Positions 1 through 7,702 of a stretch of DNA of 38,829 nucleotides are shown here, in pieces (within the stretch, counting starts at the first letter, position 1; every line of letters begins with the position of its first letter). The stretch is from Verrucomicrobiales bacterium (GTDB lineage: Bacteria > Verrucomicrobiota > Verrucomicrobiia > Verrucomicrobiales > DEV007): positions 8,129 through 46,957 of the forward strand of contig JAHEJT010000007.1 of the NCBI GenBank assembly GCA_024638765.1, given 5' to 3'. The position numbers were made by a program, and so were the translations under genes. Below the pieces are notes generated by a model. That model saw nothing but the letters and a program-made list of their open reading frames with translations, did not search any database and had not been told where the DNA came from.

Positions 1-687
1 GGCAGTGGACTTGAAAGCCACGTGCGCAAAGAAGCCCGCCATCGCGTCCAGCTTTTTCCGGGGCCACTTGTCGGCGCGCTCGCCCATAAAGGTCAGGGCC
101 ACCGTCGACGCGATGCCCTGGGGACTGCGGTCCTGCATGGCCCGGAAGAAATTCACCTCGCCTTCGCGAAAGTTGCTGCCGTTGCCCGTGAGAAGCTCTT
201 GGACGAACTGGTCGTAGGGCTTGTTCTCCCGGATGCTGTCCTGAATCCAGCGATGATAGGCTTGGACCGCGTTGGGCCAGAGCTTGATGGGAAACTCCGC
301 TTTCACCCGCAGCAGGTCGCCCCATTTCATGGCCCAGTAGTCGACATATTCGGGGCGCTTCAGGAGCTTGTCGATGGCGACGGCCCGCTTGGTGTCGCTG
401 GGACTCGCCAGAAATGCGCGCGCCTCCTCCTCCGTCGGCAGGGTGCCGATGATGACGAGATACGCCCGCCTCAGAAACACGGCGTCGGAACACCGTTGTG
501 CGGGTTCGAGGTTCAGCTCATTGAGCCGGGCCAGCACCAAGCGGTCGATCGTCTCGCTGGCCGGGTGTTTTCCCCCGCCGGGAACCGCGATCGACCCGCT
601 CTCGAACAGCGGCTCGCCCGAGAGTCCCGGGGCCGCCGTCTGGCAGGACAAGGCGATCGCCGCGATCAGTGTTCTCAGCGGCCTCAT
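1..687 (-). CDS. DUF1549 (PSCyt2-type) secreted protein, 3' end beyond window
   Basis: The first 229 residues are present and the frame is still open at base 1, so the C-terminus lies outside the window. The N-terminus (MRPLRTLIAAIALSCQ) is signal-peptide-like. A segment with VFLRRAYLVIIGTLPTEEEA, a following DKLLKRPEYVDYWAMKWGDLLR stretch and a WIQDSIRENKPYDQF motif matches DUF1549, which in Planctomycetota and Verrucomicrobiota usually precedes a DUF1553 domain and is often encoded beside a DUF1501 protein. Its biochemical role is not established; it is found in large exported proteins, sometimes with cytochrome c-like domains. No CxxCH motif is seen in the visible part. The ATG overlaps the stop of the upstream gene (ATGA at 687-684), so the two are probably cotranscribed and translationally coupled. 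The family call is firm, the function unknown. Confidence 0.85.
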   Translation of the reverse strand, partial: MRPLRTLIAAIALSCQTAAPGLSGEPLFESGSIAVPGGGKHPASETIDRLVLARLNELNLEPAQRCSDAVFLRRAYLVIIGTLPTEEEARAFLASPSDTKRAVAIDKLLKRPEYVDYWAMKWGDLLRVKAEFPIKLWPNAVQAYHRWIQDSIRENKPYDQFVQELLTGNGSNFREGEVNFFRAMQDRSPQGIASTVALTFMGERADKWPRKKLDAMAGFFAHVAFKSTA

Positions 688-2012
688 GCTCCGTCTCCTT
701 CCTTTGCGTTGGTTTCCGCCGCTTTGCGGAGGGGGGAAAAGGTCACCCCTTCGATCTCGACCAACAGGTCGGGACGGCAGACCTCCGCTTGGGCGTAGAC
801 GGCGGGAATGCCGCCGAGACGACGTTCGCACACCTCGCGGCACTTTTCGTAATCCTCGGGATGCTTCACGTAAATCCTCACCTTGGCGAGGTCGGCCAGC
901 GTCGCCCCGGCATCGGGCCAGCCCTGGCGCGCATAATTTTCCTGTGAGATGAGTTTCTCAATGTTGTCCAGCGTCTGATCGGTTTGCCCGGCGATATCGC
1001 CGACATGAACGGTCTCCGAGTTGACGATGCTCGCGGTGCCGGATATCCAGGTCGTCAAATGATCGCCGATGCGGATGCCCATGGCCCGCGAGAACTTCGG
1101 GCTCTTCTTCGAGTACTCCGCCGGATAATCGAAGGCCGACATTTGTTGGGGGTTCTCGAGCGGCAGGATGGCCACATCGTCGCGGTCGGACTGGACGGCA
1201 ATAGAGGTTAACACGAGGCCATGTTCCCCCGTGCCGATGCCTGTGCTGGCGGGGTAGGTGGCGTGGCCGCTGGAGTCGCGCGCGAGCGGGTTGGAAGCGA
1301 AATCCACCCCATCGTAAAAATCCGTGCGCCCCCGGTTCAATTCCCGGTAACGTTCTATTTCACCTTCCAACTCGGTGATGCCACCCTGGTAAAGCCACAG
1401 GCGCACCACGTCCCGGAAGGGAACGCCGATCGATTTGAGCCGCTTGTTGAGCGCCGCGAACGCCTCTTCGGCTTGCGCATAGGGGGAGCGTCCGGCCAGG
1501 TGAATGGCTCCCGAGGAGGCGTGGACCCACCGCAGACCGTCGTGCTCGACCGTCACAAGGTGCGGTCCGTGGTAACCGACCTCCACGGTGCGGGTGCTGA
1601 TGGCCCAGGCCTCGACCGCCAGCGCGGCGTCGCCACAGGGTGGCTGGACCACAAACAAGGTCAGGGGCATTTCCTCGCCGAAGTAAGCTTCGAACAACTT
1701 CTGCGCCGCCGGCACATCGTTAGCGTCGGCCACGAAAACCGTTTGCATCGTCAGCACCATGGGTTCGCTCTGCTGTCGCAAGATCTCCCGGATGATCGAA
1801 ATCGTCTCCCATGCCTGGTCGCGGAAGTTTCCTCCGCAGCTTGGCGTCACCGTGATCGCCAGCCGGGTCAGCCCGTCATAACTTACGACGGTGTAATGCG
1901 GTACAACCGCAACCTGATCGGATCGCTCCACCTGGCTGGCTCCGTCGAGCAGAACGTGATCTGGAGTGAGATGATAACCGGTCGGGTTTCCGGAAATTGC
2001 TTCTTCGCTCAT
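684..2012 (-). CDS. Rid (YjgF)-superfamily protein, chorismatase (FkbO/Hyg5/XanB2)-like
   Basis: This 442-residue cytoplasmic protein has no signal peptide. It looks like tandem Rid-fold domains: an N-terminal one around residues 50-137 (VFVADANDVPAAQ, then VVQPPCGDAALAVEAWA), a middle part with ELNRGRTDFY and YPASTGIG, and a C-terminal one with FSRAMGIRIG, ISGTASIV and a closing RPDLLVEIEG. The ELNxGR and ATGIG/STGIG-type motifs and the final VEIE segment recall the FkbO/Hyg5/XanB2 chorismatases, which hydrolyse chorismate to dihydroxycyclohexadiene carboxylate or hydroxybenzoates. The protein is longer than FkbO (about 340 residues) because of the extra N-terminal domain. Its promoter faces that of a DAHP synthase, the entry enzyme to chorismate, which supports a chorismate substrate. 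Other Rid-type activities (imine deaminase) remain possible. The start at 2012 is the only good ATG before the homologous region. Confidence 0.7.
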   Translation of the reverse strand: MSEEAISGNPTGYHLTPDHVLLDGASQVERSDQVAVVPHYTVVSYDGLTRLAITVTPSCGGNFRDQAWETISIIREILRQQSEPMVLTMQTVFVADANDVPAAQKLFEAYFGEEMPLTLFVVQPPCGDAALAVEAWAISTRTVEVGYHGPHLVTVEHDGLRWVHASSGAIHLAGRSPYAQAEEAFAALNKRLKSIGVPFRDVVRLWLYQGGITELEGEIERYRELNRGRTDFYDGVDFASNPLARDSSGHATYPASTGIGTGEHGLVLTSIAVQSDRDDVAILPLENPQQMSAFDYPAEYSKKSPKFSRAMGIRIGDHLTTWISGTASIVNSETVHVGDIAGQTDQTLDNIEKLISQENYARQGWPDAGATLADLAKVRIYVKHPEDYEKCREVCERRLGGIPAVYAQAEVCRPDLLVEIEGVTFSPLRKAAETNAKEGDGA

Positions 2013-2271
2013 ATTTAAATTATCTTAGGCATAGAGTTCCCGATTCGGGTTGCCGCCGATTGACCAAGCTCAACGGTTGACCAAGCTTTTCGCAGTATAT
2101 AACGGTTTCGGCTCCGACGACTATGCAGAAATTGACTGTTGCAAGTCCTCTATTGGCCTCGTTGCCAAACGCCGTGCACCCGGAATTCGCTGGCGCCAGA
2201 AGCATCCATGGAGCGTTACCACCGTTTTTCCTTTATCTTCGCCCGATTATACCCGCTTCTTGTTCGGCGCG
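2013..2271. promoter_or_regulatory. Divergent intergenic region between the Rid-like gene and DAHP synthase
   Basis: About 259 bases separate the two divergent start codons if the DAHP synthase starts at 2272. Both promoters must lie here. I could not pick a confident -35/-10 pair, a T-box or an attenuator with a leader peptide, and no strong Shine-Dalgarno sequence precedes either start. Confidence 0.4.
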
Positions 2272-3339
2272 ATGACACCATTTTCCACCGACGACGTCCG
2301 AATCAAGGAGCTCAGGCGACTGATCACTCCCGCGTCACTCATGGAAGAATTCCCCATCACCGATGAGGCGGCCAAGCTCGTGGTGGAATCTCGCGCCGGG
2401 GCTGAAAAAATCATCAAGGGCGAAGACGACCGCCTGCTCGTGGTCGTCGGTCCCTGCTCCATCCACGATCCCGATGCCGCCGTCGAGTACGGAGGCCGCC
2501 TCGCGGAGGCACGCGCCCGTTTCAAGAACGATCTCCTCCTCGTCATGCGAGTCTACTTCGAGAAACCTCGCACCACGGTCGGCTGGAAGGGCCTCATCAA
2601 CGACCCAAATATGGACCACAGCTTCCACATCAATCGCGGCCTCCGCATCGCCCGCAAGCTTCTTGTCGACCTCCTCGCCCTCGGTGTGCCCGCTGGCACG
2701 GAGTTCCTCGAAACGATCAGTCCGCAGTTCATCGCTGACCTGATCTCGTGGGGCGCGATCGGCGCGCGCACCACGGAGTGTCAGGTGCACCGCGAGTTGG
2801 CGTCCGGGATTTCCGCGCCCGTCGGCTTTAAGAACGGCACTGGCGGCAGCGTGCAGATCGCCATCGATGCGATCAAGGCGGCGCGGATGCCGCACGTTTT
2901 TCTCTCCGTCACCAAGAGCGGGGACTCTGCCATCGTCAGCACCTGGGGCAACGACGCCTGTCATATCATTCTGAGAGGATCGAACACCGGTCCCAACTAC
3001 GACGCCGCCAGCATCGAAGAGGTGATCGCAAGACTCGAGGAAGCCGGTCTGCCGCCCTACGTCATGGTCGACTGCAGTCACGGCAACAGCCGAAAGGATT
3101 ACCGGCAGCAACCTGCCGTGGCCGAGGATCTCTGCTGCCAGATCGCGGGCGGCAGCCGCGCCGTGGCGGCCGTGATGATCGAAAGCAACCTCGTCGAAGG
3201 CAAACAGTCTGCAGAAGCGGGCAGTAAACTTGTTCGCGGCCAGAGCATCACGGACTCCTGCGTTTCTTGGGAAACGACGTTGGGAATGCTCGAGGGGTTC
3301 TCCAAAGCTGTGCGCCGGCGCCGTAGCGGCTCCGCGTGA
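2272..3339 (+). CDS. aroG: Class I 3-deoxy-7-phosphoheptulonate (DAHP) synthase, AroG/AroF family
   Basis: This cytoplasmic enzyme condenses phosphoenolpyruvate and erythrose 4-phosphate in the first step of the shikimate pathway. The 355 residues from the ATG at 2272 match the usual length and open with the family pattern (DDVRIKELRRLITP). All four metal ligands known from E. coli AroG have counterparts: Cys62 in GPCSIHDP, His270 in VDCSHGNS, Glu304 in MIESNLVEG and Asp328 in SITDSC. Substrate-binding residues are also visible: Arg93 and Lys98 (MRVYFEKPRTT), Arg166 (GARTTE), Lys187 (GFKNGT) and Arg235 (ILRGSN). The frame stays open upstream to 2050, but those 74 codons do not resemble the family and were left out. 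It is divergent from a chorismatase-like gene and tail-to-tail with a DUF1080 remnant only 14 bases away. Feedback specificity cannot be told from the sequence. Confidence 0.95.
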   Translation: MTPFSTDDVRIKELRRLITPASLMEEFPITDEAAKLVVESRAGAEKIIKGEDDRLLVVVGPCSIHDPDAAVEYGGRLAEARARFKNDLLLVMRVYFEKPRTTVGWKGLINDPNMDHSFHINRGLRIARKLLVDLLALGVPAGTEFLETISPQFIADLISWGAIGARTTECQVHRELASGISAPVGFKNGTGGSVQIAIDAIKAARMPHVFLSVTKSGDSAIVSTWGNDACHIILRGSNTGPNYDAASIEEVIARLEEAGLPPYVMVDCSHGNSRKDYRQQPAVAEDLCCQIAGGSRAVAAVMIESNLVEGKQSAEAGSKLVRGQSITDSCVSWETTLGMLEGFSKAVRRRRSGSA

Positions 3340-3353
3340 CTGGTGATTCGTTA

Positions 3354-3563
3354 TCAGGAACCGGATTTGCCGAGGACCCAGTCAGGGAGGCGCGCGTTCG
3401 GCCAGCTCTGGCCGTTGTCGCCCTCGTGGATTTTCCAGTGGGTGAGGTCTTTGCCGTTGAAGAGCGAGGTGTAGCCGACAGGCGGGTTGTCTTTGGCGAA
3501 GAGAGATTGGCCACCAAGAGGCACAAAAAGCACGAAGAGGAAAAGGGGAATGATGGTTTTCAT
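3354..3563 (-). pseudogene. Truncated DUF1080 (3-keto-disaccharide hydrolase-like) gene, N-terminal remnant
   Basis: This short frame starts with a signal peptide (MKTIIPLFLFVLFVPLGGQSLFA) and continues with the typical DUF1080 opening GYTSLFNGKDLTHWKI. Full-length relatives are secreted, about 200-280 residues long, with a concanavalin-like fold, and some hydrolyse 3-keto-glycosides. Here the frame reads on to WPNARLPDWVLGKSGS, which I do not recognise as DUF1080, and stops after 69 codons. Only the extreme N-terminus survives, so it is most likely a decayed gene cut off next to the DAHP synthase terminus. Upstream of its ATG the frame enters a palindromic repeat, so starts further 5' are not credible. 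Expression of a short secreted peptide cannot be excluded. Confidence 0.55.
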
Positions 3564-3587
3564 GAGGGTGTTGGGAGCAAAGGCAAT

Positions 3588-3647
3588 AGTAGGACAAACA
3601 TCCTGCCTGTCGCTCTGGAACACGACAGGCAGGATGCCTGTCCTACT
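3588..3647. repeat. 60-bp double-hairpin palindromic element (copy a)
   Basis: The layout is AGTAG, a 19-nt hairpin unit (3593-3611), a 12-nt spacer (3612-3623), the inverted unit (3624-3642), and CTACT. The intact unit reads GACAGGCATCCTGCCTGTC on one strand: 8-nt arms around a central TCC. The left unit differs from it by two bases (AA for GG), which weakens its own hairpin. The length and spacing match the element at 22957-23016 exactly, although arm and spacer sequences differ. The element is intergenic, 5' of the DUF1080 remnant. Confidence 0.85.
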
Positions 3648-3710
3648 TTAAGTAATCGAGGGTCCAGAGCAGGCAGATTAGGAGGACGGGGAGTCGTTGC
3701 TTCATAATGA

Positions 3711-3738
3711 AGTAGCGGCGGCATCCTGCCGCCGCTAC
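3711..3738. repeat. Single hairpin element of the TCC-core family (copy b)
   Basis: AGTAG, then the perfect 19-nt hairpin CGGCGGCATCCTGCCGCCG, then CTAC. Boundaries and core match copy a, but only one unit is present. It begins 6 bases after the stop of the minus-strand sulfatase, so in RNA it would fold straight after the coding region and could protect or end the transcript. No T-run follows, so it is not a classical intrinsic terminator. Confidence 0.8.
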
Positions 3739-3744
3739 ATTGCC

Positions 3745-5379
3745 TCAGCGCATCGGAACGCTGCGGCCGCTCTCTCTGGATTCTTCGAGCTGGTCTTTCA
3801 GTTGTTTGACGATTTCCGGGTGCTCGAAATAGAGGTTCGTGGTCTCACCTGGATCGGTATCGAGGTTGTAGAGTTGGCCGGGGGCGCCGGGGGCCTTCTC
3901 CGGGAGAATGTAGGGCTCGAAGCGTTCGCTCGTGTAGCGGTTTCCTCCCGAGCCCTGGTGGTCGAGGTATTTCCAGGGGCCGCGGCGAATCGCGAGGTCG
4001 AGCCGGATGGTCTGGTGCAGGGTGTAGGGCCGAAGCGCGGTATCCTCATCCTGCACGCCGAGGAGGACGGGGAGGATGCTGTAGCTGTCTTCGGCGGCAT
4101 CGTTCGGCAGCTTTGCGCCGACGATCTCGGCGCAGGTCGCCATGACATCGGTGAGACAGGCGGTCTGTGTGGTGCGGCTGCCGGGTTCGATCTTGCCGGG
4201 CCAGCGGACGATCAAGGGGACGCGGTGGCCGCCTTCCCACTGGTCGCGTTTCATCCCGCGCCAGGGACGGGCGCCATCGTGCCCGTAATCCGGGCGCATG
4301 TTCATGATGGGCGCCGTTTCGGGGCCGTTGTCGCTCGAGACCATGACGAGGGTGTTATCGGCGAGTCCGAGTCGATCGAGAGTCTCCATCAGCTCGCCGA
4401 CGACGTGGTCGAATTCGAAGATGAAATCGCCGTGTGGTCCCGCCTGGGTCTTCCCCTGGAAATCTTTGCCGGCCAGGGAGGGAAGGTGGACGGCCTGGGT
4501 GGAGTGAAAGAGGAAGAAGGGTTTCGGATTTCCGATTTCCGATTTCTGATTTCCGATTTTTGACTTCTGATTTTCGATGTGGGATTCGAGAAACTGGATG
4601 CTCTTTTTCAGGAAGAGTAAGTCGACTTCCTCGGGATCGAAGTCCGGGGCGATGAGGCCGCGGCGGAAGTCCTGCGAGTAGACGTGATTGGGGTACTTGT
4701 CGCGATCGAGCAGCTCCGTCGGTGGAACCGGGACCCGGTCTCCGTCGACAAAGGCGTAGAACCAATCCGTCGTCGGACAGCAGACCGTGCCGAAGAACTT
4801 GTCGAAGCCGCGGTTGACCGGGCCGTCCGGGATCGGCCGGGAATAGTCCACCAGCCTGACCCGCTGGACTTCGGCCCCGGGTTCGCGCCAGTCTTTCTTC
4901 TTCGGGTTTTTCAGGTCCGCTTCATAGACGGGAGTGCCGTCTTTATCGAGGAAAGTCATGCCGATGTGCCACTTGCCGAACATGGCGGTTTCATAGCCCT
5001 TCTCGCGCAGCATTTGCGGCAGGGTGAGGCGCTCCTCTTCGATCAGGCAAGGGCCCCGGACTCCCGTGAAGACGCCGCCCATTCCGGTGCGGAACGCCAT
5101 GCGTCCGGTGAGCAGACTGTATCGGCTTGGCGTGCACACCGTCGAGGGACTGTGGGCGTCCGTGAAGAGCATGCCTTCGCGACTCAGCTGGTCGAGGTTC
5201 GGCGTCGGGACCTTGGACTCGGGGTTGTAGCAGCCGACATCGCCGTATCCGAGGTCGTCGGCGAGGATGAAGAGGATGTTGGGGCAACGTGCCGTTGCAT
5301 CCGGATGCGGCTTCGCCGCGTATGCGAATCGACAGCCGACTAGCAACACCAGGGCGAAAAGGAGAACGAGTTTCTTCAT
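3745..5379 (-). CDS. Secreted S1-family sulfatase (arylsulfatase-like), predicted lipoprotein
   Basis: The 544-residue protein hydrolyses sulfate esters, probably on a polysaccharide or glycoprotein. The N-terminus ends in a lipobox (L13-V-G-C16), so it is probably anchored as a lipoprotein. Asp41-Asp42 in ILADDLGYGD bind calcium, and C82-T-P-S-R86 is a canonical formylglycine motif. GKWHIG, a SSDNGPE metal site and a WRGMKRDQWEGGHRVP segment follow. Around residues 270-282 there is an insert reading QKSKIGNQKSEIG, encoded by 7-bp tandem repeats (about 4523-4580), that keeps the frame; it is followed by PFFLFHSTQAVH, a normal sulfatase strand. The gene is the second of a pair: its ATG overlaps the TGA of the sialidase gene (ATGA at 5379-5376). 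A TCC-core hairpin follows the stop. The exact substrate is unknown; an activating formylglycine enzyme is not encoded in this window. Confidence 0.93.
   Translation of the reverse strand: MKKLVLLFALVLLVGCRFAYAAKPHPDATARCPNILFILADDLGYGDVGCYNPESKVPTPNLDQLSREGMLFTDAHSPSTVCTPSRYSLLTGRMAFRTGMGGVFTGVRGPCLIEEERLTLPQMLREKGYETAMFGKWHIGMTFLDKDGTPVYEADLKNPKKKDWREPGAEVQRVRLVDYSRPIPDGPVNRGFDKFFGTVCCPTTDWFYAFVDGDRVPVPPTELLDRDKYPNHVYSQDFRRGLIAPDFDPEEVDLLFLKKSIQFLESHIENQKSKIGNQKSEIGNPKPFFLFHSTQAVHLPSLAGKDFQGKTQAGPHGDFIFEFDHVVGELMETLDRLGLADNTLVMVSSDNGPETAPIMNMRPDYGHDGARPWRGMKRDQWEGGHRVPLIVRWPGKIEPGSRTTQTACLTDVMATCAEIVGAKLPNDAAEDSYSILPVLLGVQDEDTALRPYTLHQTIRLDLAIRRGPWKYLDHQGSGGNRYTSERFEPYILPEKAPGAPGQLYNLDTDPGETTNLYFEHPEIVKQLKDQLEESRESGRSVPMR
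4523..4580. repeat. Heptanucleotide tandem repeat inside the sulfatase frame
   Basis: Degenerate 7-bp units (GATTTCC, GATTTCT and variants on the plus strand) run here. Three units make 21 bases, so the minus-strand reading gives a seven-residue cycle (NQKSKIG, NQKSEIG) and the frame survives. The array lies between two conserved sulfatase segments and resembles an intergenic simple repeat rather than sulfatase sequence. Confidence 0.75.
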
Positions 5380-6587
5380 TTCACGAGTGCGTCAAGTTCT
5401 TCGATCTTGAAGTGGAACGCGATGAGGTAGTTGGGGGCGCCCTCTTCCCAACCGCCGTAAGTAGCGGCGAAGAGGGTGCCGTCGGGGAGAAGGTGCTGGG
5501 AGGGGTAAGCGCAGTCGTTGCCGCGGTGGTTGTCCTTGAGGCGGACGCGGTACTGGCCTTCGGCGCCGCTGACGAGATCGTCGAAGGTGCCGACCCAGCC
5601 GACCCAGTCGCCTTCCGTGGGAGAAGCCGCGCCGCGGTCGCGGAAGGAGATGAAGAGGCGGCCGTCGGGAGTGTAGGTGTGCTGGTGGCGGTCGCCAGTG
5701 AGGGAATCGGGCATTTGCTTGGGTTCGCTCCAGGTTTTGCCTTCGTCTTTGGAGAAGGAAATGAAGGAATTGTAGACGCGATTGTTCTCGCGCATGAGGA
5801 GCGCGAGGGTTTTGCCGTCGGGAGACCGGACGAAACACGCCTCGCAGAGGAAGGCGCCGGGGTAAGTCACGGCGAGTTTTGGTTTGTCGAAGGTGATGCC
5901 GTCGGCACTGGAAGTTGTGAAGACGCGTCCGGGCTCGTGGTAGGTGAAGAGGTAGCGGCCGTTCTTGAGTTTTGTCATGTCCGAGAAGAGGACGATGCTG
6001 ACATCGATGGTCTCCCCGCCCGCGAGGATGGGTTTGAGTTTCGACCAGGTTTGGCCGCCGTCTTCGGAGACGGCGTAGCGGGCGGGATGAATGTCGCGGC
6101 CGGAGGTGTAAAGGACGATGCGCTGGACGCCGTCGGGCCCGTCGACTTTGTAGATGATGGGGACCTCGAGGAACTGGGCGTGTTCCACACCGTCAATCAT
6201 CAACTTTCCGCCCCAGCCTTCGGGGAGCGGAAGGTCCTCGGACCAGGTCTTGCCGGCGTCGGTGCTGCGGCGCCACATGAGGTTGCCGCGGCCGTGCTTG
6301 TCGAGATAGACCATGACCATGGTCTTGTGGTCGTCGAGGAGGACCGAGCTGGGGTGGCCCATGTAGGTCACGGGGTGCTTGCTGATGACGGTTTGGAGAT
6401 CGGTTCGATCAGTGAGGTCGATCTGGGGGATGGAGAAACCCTTGTGGGCGGCCTTGGCGAAGGGTTCCTTTTTTTGTTTTTTCTCGGCCGCGAAGTTAAA
6501 GCTGGCCGCAAACGCTAGAACAATGAAGAAGCACGGCCACCACGTCGAAATACGGAAATGGGAGAATGGAAAATGAGCCGTGTTCAT
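5376..6587 (-). CDS. Secreted BNR-repeat sialidase (exo-alpha-sialidase-like)
   Basis: The 403-residue protein starts with a signal sequence (FFIVLAFAASFNFA ending near residue 33). Three Asp-boxes (SxDxGxTW) mark the blades of a six-bladed propeller: STDAGKTW at 108-115, SEDGGQTW at 174-181 and SKDEGKTW at 279-286. The fold fits family GH33-like sialidases, which release terminal sialic acid outside the cytoplasm or in the periplasm. The link to sialic acid rests largely on the divergent N-acetylneuraminate lyase gene 157 bases away; catalytic residues could not all be placed, and BNR proteins with other activities exist. I chose the ATG at 6587 because the signal peptide follows it; the frame stays open to 6680 but the extra 31 codons do not look exported. 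Its TGA overlaps the ATG of the sulfatase. Confidence 0.8.
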   Translation of the reverse strand: MNTAHFPFSHFRISTWWPCFFIVLAFAASFNFAAEKKQKKEPFAKAAHKGFSIPQIDLTDRTDLQTVISKHPVTYMGHPSSVLLDDHKTMVMVYLDKHGRGNLMWRRSTDAGKTWSEDLPLPEGWGGKLMIDGVEHAQFLEVPIIYKVDGPDGVQRIVLYTSGRDIHPARYAVSEDGGQTWSKLKPILAGGETIDVSIVLFSDMTKLKNGRYLFTYHEPGRVFTTSSADGITFDKPKLAVTYPGAFLCEACFVRSPDGKTLALLMRENNRVYNSFISFSKDEGKTWSEPKQMPDSLTGDRHQHTYTPDGRLFISFRDRGAASPTEGDWVGWVGTFDDLVSGAEGQYRVRLKDNHRGNDCAYPSQHLLPDGTLFAATYGGWEEGAPNYLIAFHFKIEELDALVK

Positions 6588-6743
6588 GTGGCAGACGTCG
6601 TGGATGAAATTGAAGCTCAATGTGATTTGCCGCTGTCGGTCTTCACAATAATCGTATGGAGGATCCCAGTCATTTCCCATTATTCATTTTAAATTGCTTA
6701 GTTGTAACAGCGGCCTACCATCGATTCTATCGGGATTCTTCCA
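6588..6743. promoter_or_regulatory. Divergent promoter region of the sialidase and sialic acid lyase genes
   Basis: These 156 bases are the only intergenic space from which the minus-strand sialidase-sulfatase pair and the plus-strand lyase-sulfatase pair can be driven. The centre is AT-richer than its surroundings (around 6675-6710). A shared regulator site would be expected here, but I see no clear operator palindrome and no regulator gene nearby. Confidence 0.45.
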
Positions 6744-7667
6744 ATGAATAAAGCGCCTCATTGTATTGTCGGCTTGGTCGCTGCGACCCCCACCCCGATG
6801 CGGGCTGGCGGGGAAATTGATCCAAGAAAGATCCCTTCCCTTGTCGAGACCTATGTGACCAGCGGGATCGCGGCCCTCTACGCTTGTGGGACAACTGGCG
6901 AAGGCGCTTCCCTCTCGGAAGCGGAACGCCGAGAAGTCGGAGAGGCTTTTGTCAAGGCATCGGCGGGCCGGCTCCCGGTGATATTACAAGTCGGCTGCGA
7001 CAGTCTCGGGACGGCAAAGTCCCTTGCCGCGCATGCCGAAGCCATCGGCGCGGATTTTCTCTCGGCGATTCCGCCGACTTATTTCCCGATAGATTCCGCT
7101 GAGGCGCTCGTGCAGCACATGGCGGAAATCGCAGCCGCAGCGCCCGGGCTTCCATTTTATTACTATCACATTCCCAGGATGAGCGGCGTGAAAATAGACA
7201 TGGTGCGTTTTCTGGAATTGGGACGCCAATCGATTCCAACGCTCCGTGGCATCAAGTTCAGTGATTTCAACATGGCGCATTTTTCCGAGTGCCAGAACTT
7301 CGACGAGGGCAGATTCGACATTCTCTGGGGATCGGACGAGATGTTGCTGGGCGCGCTGGCGATGGGTGCCAAGGGAGCGGTGGGGAGTACTTACAATTTT
7401 GCGGCACCCCTGTATCACCGCGTGATTCGGGCCTTTGAAGATGGCGACCTCGAGGAAGCGCGGCTCTGGATGAGGCGCGCGATCGAAGTTGTTCGCACGG
7501 TGAAAGCGGGGACGCCTCAGTTCCTGCCGACTTTGAAAAAGGCGGCGATGGGGCTCGTCGGGCTCGAGCTGGGACCCTGCCGCACTCCGTTGCCGGATCT
7601 GGACGATGCGGCGGCGCGTGAGATTCGCCGGGAGCTGGAGGAGTTGGGATTCCTGCAATGGATATGA
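6744..7667 (+). CDS. nanA: N-acetylneuraminate lyase (NPL/NanA, DHDPS superfamily)
   Basis: The 307-residue cytoplasmic aldolase should split N-acetylneuraminate into N-acetylmannosamine and pyruvate. It is recognisable by LVAATPTPM at the start, GTTGEG (49-54, pyruvate carboxylate binding), FYYYHIPRMSGV (138-149, with the conserved Tyr and the NPL-type HIP triplet) and the Schiff-base lysine Lys171 in GIKFSDFN. The GSDEMLLGALAMGAKGAVGS stretch resembles animal NPL closely, more than it does dihydrodipicolinate synthase. Length is normal. It diverges from the sialidase gene, which fits sialic acid catabolism, but no epimerase, kinase, deaminase or transporter for the rest of the pathway lies in the window. 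A sulfatase gene follows 35 bases downstream on the same strand. Confidence 0.9.
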   Translation: MNKAPHCIVGLVAATPTPMRAGGEIDPRKIPSLVETYVTSGIAALYACGTTGEGASLSEAERREVGEAFVKASAGRLPVILQVGCDSLGTAKSLAAHAEAIGADFLSAIPPTYFPIDSAEALVQHMAEIAAAAPGLPFYYYHIPRMSGVKIDMVRFLELGRQSIPTLRGIKFSDFNMAHFSECQNFDEGRFDILWGSDEMLLGALAMGAKGAVGSTYNFAAPLYHRVIRAFEDGDLEEARLWMRRAIEVVRTVKAGTPQFLPTLKKAAMGLVGLELGPCRTPLPDLDDAAAREIRRELEELGFLQWI

Positions 7668-7702
7668 ATGGTTGAGGTAGATTCACGCGTCGGAAAGTGT
7701 GC

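Noticed and set aside
2050-2271. An N-terminal extension of DAHP synthase
   Set aside because: The 74 codons do not match the family, and the ATG at 2272 gives the expected length and opening sequence.
4523-4580. A frameshift or assembly error in the sulfatase at the heptamer array
   Set aside because: The frame is intact on both sides and conserved sulfatase sequence resumes directly, so an in-frame insert explains it.
5289-6518. A 409-codon plus-strand frame opposite the sialidase
   Set aside because: The sialidase frame has clear Asp-boxes and a signal peptide; the opposite frame has no recognisable motif and an unnatural composition.
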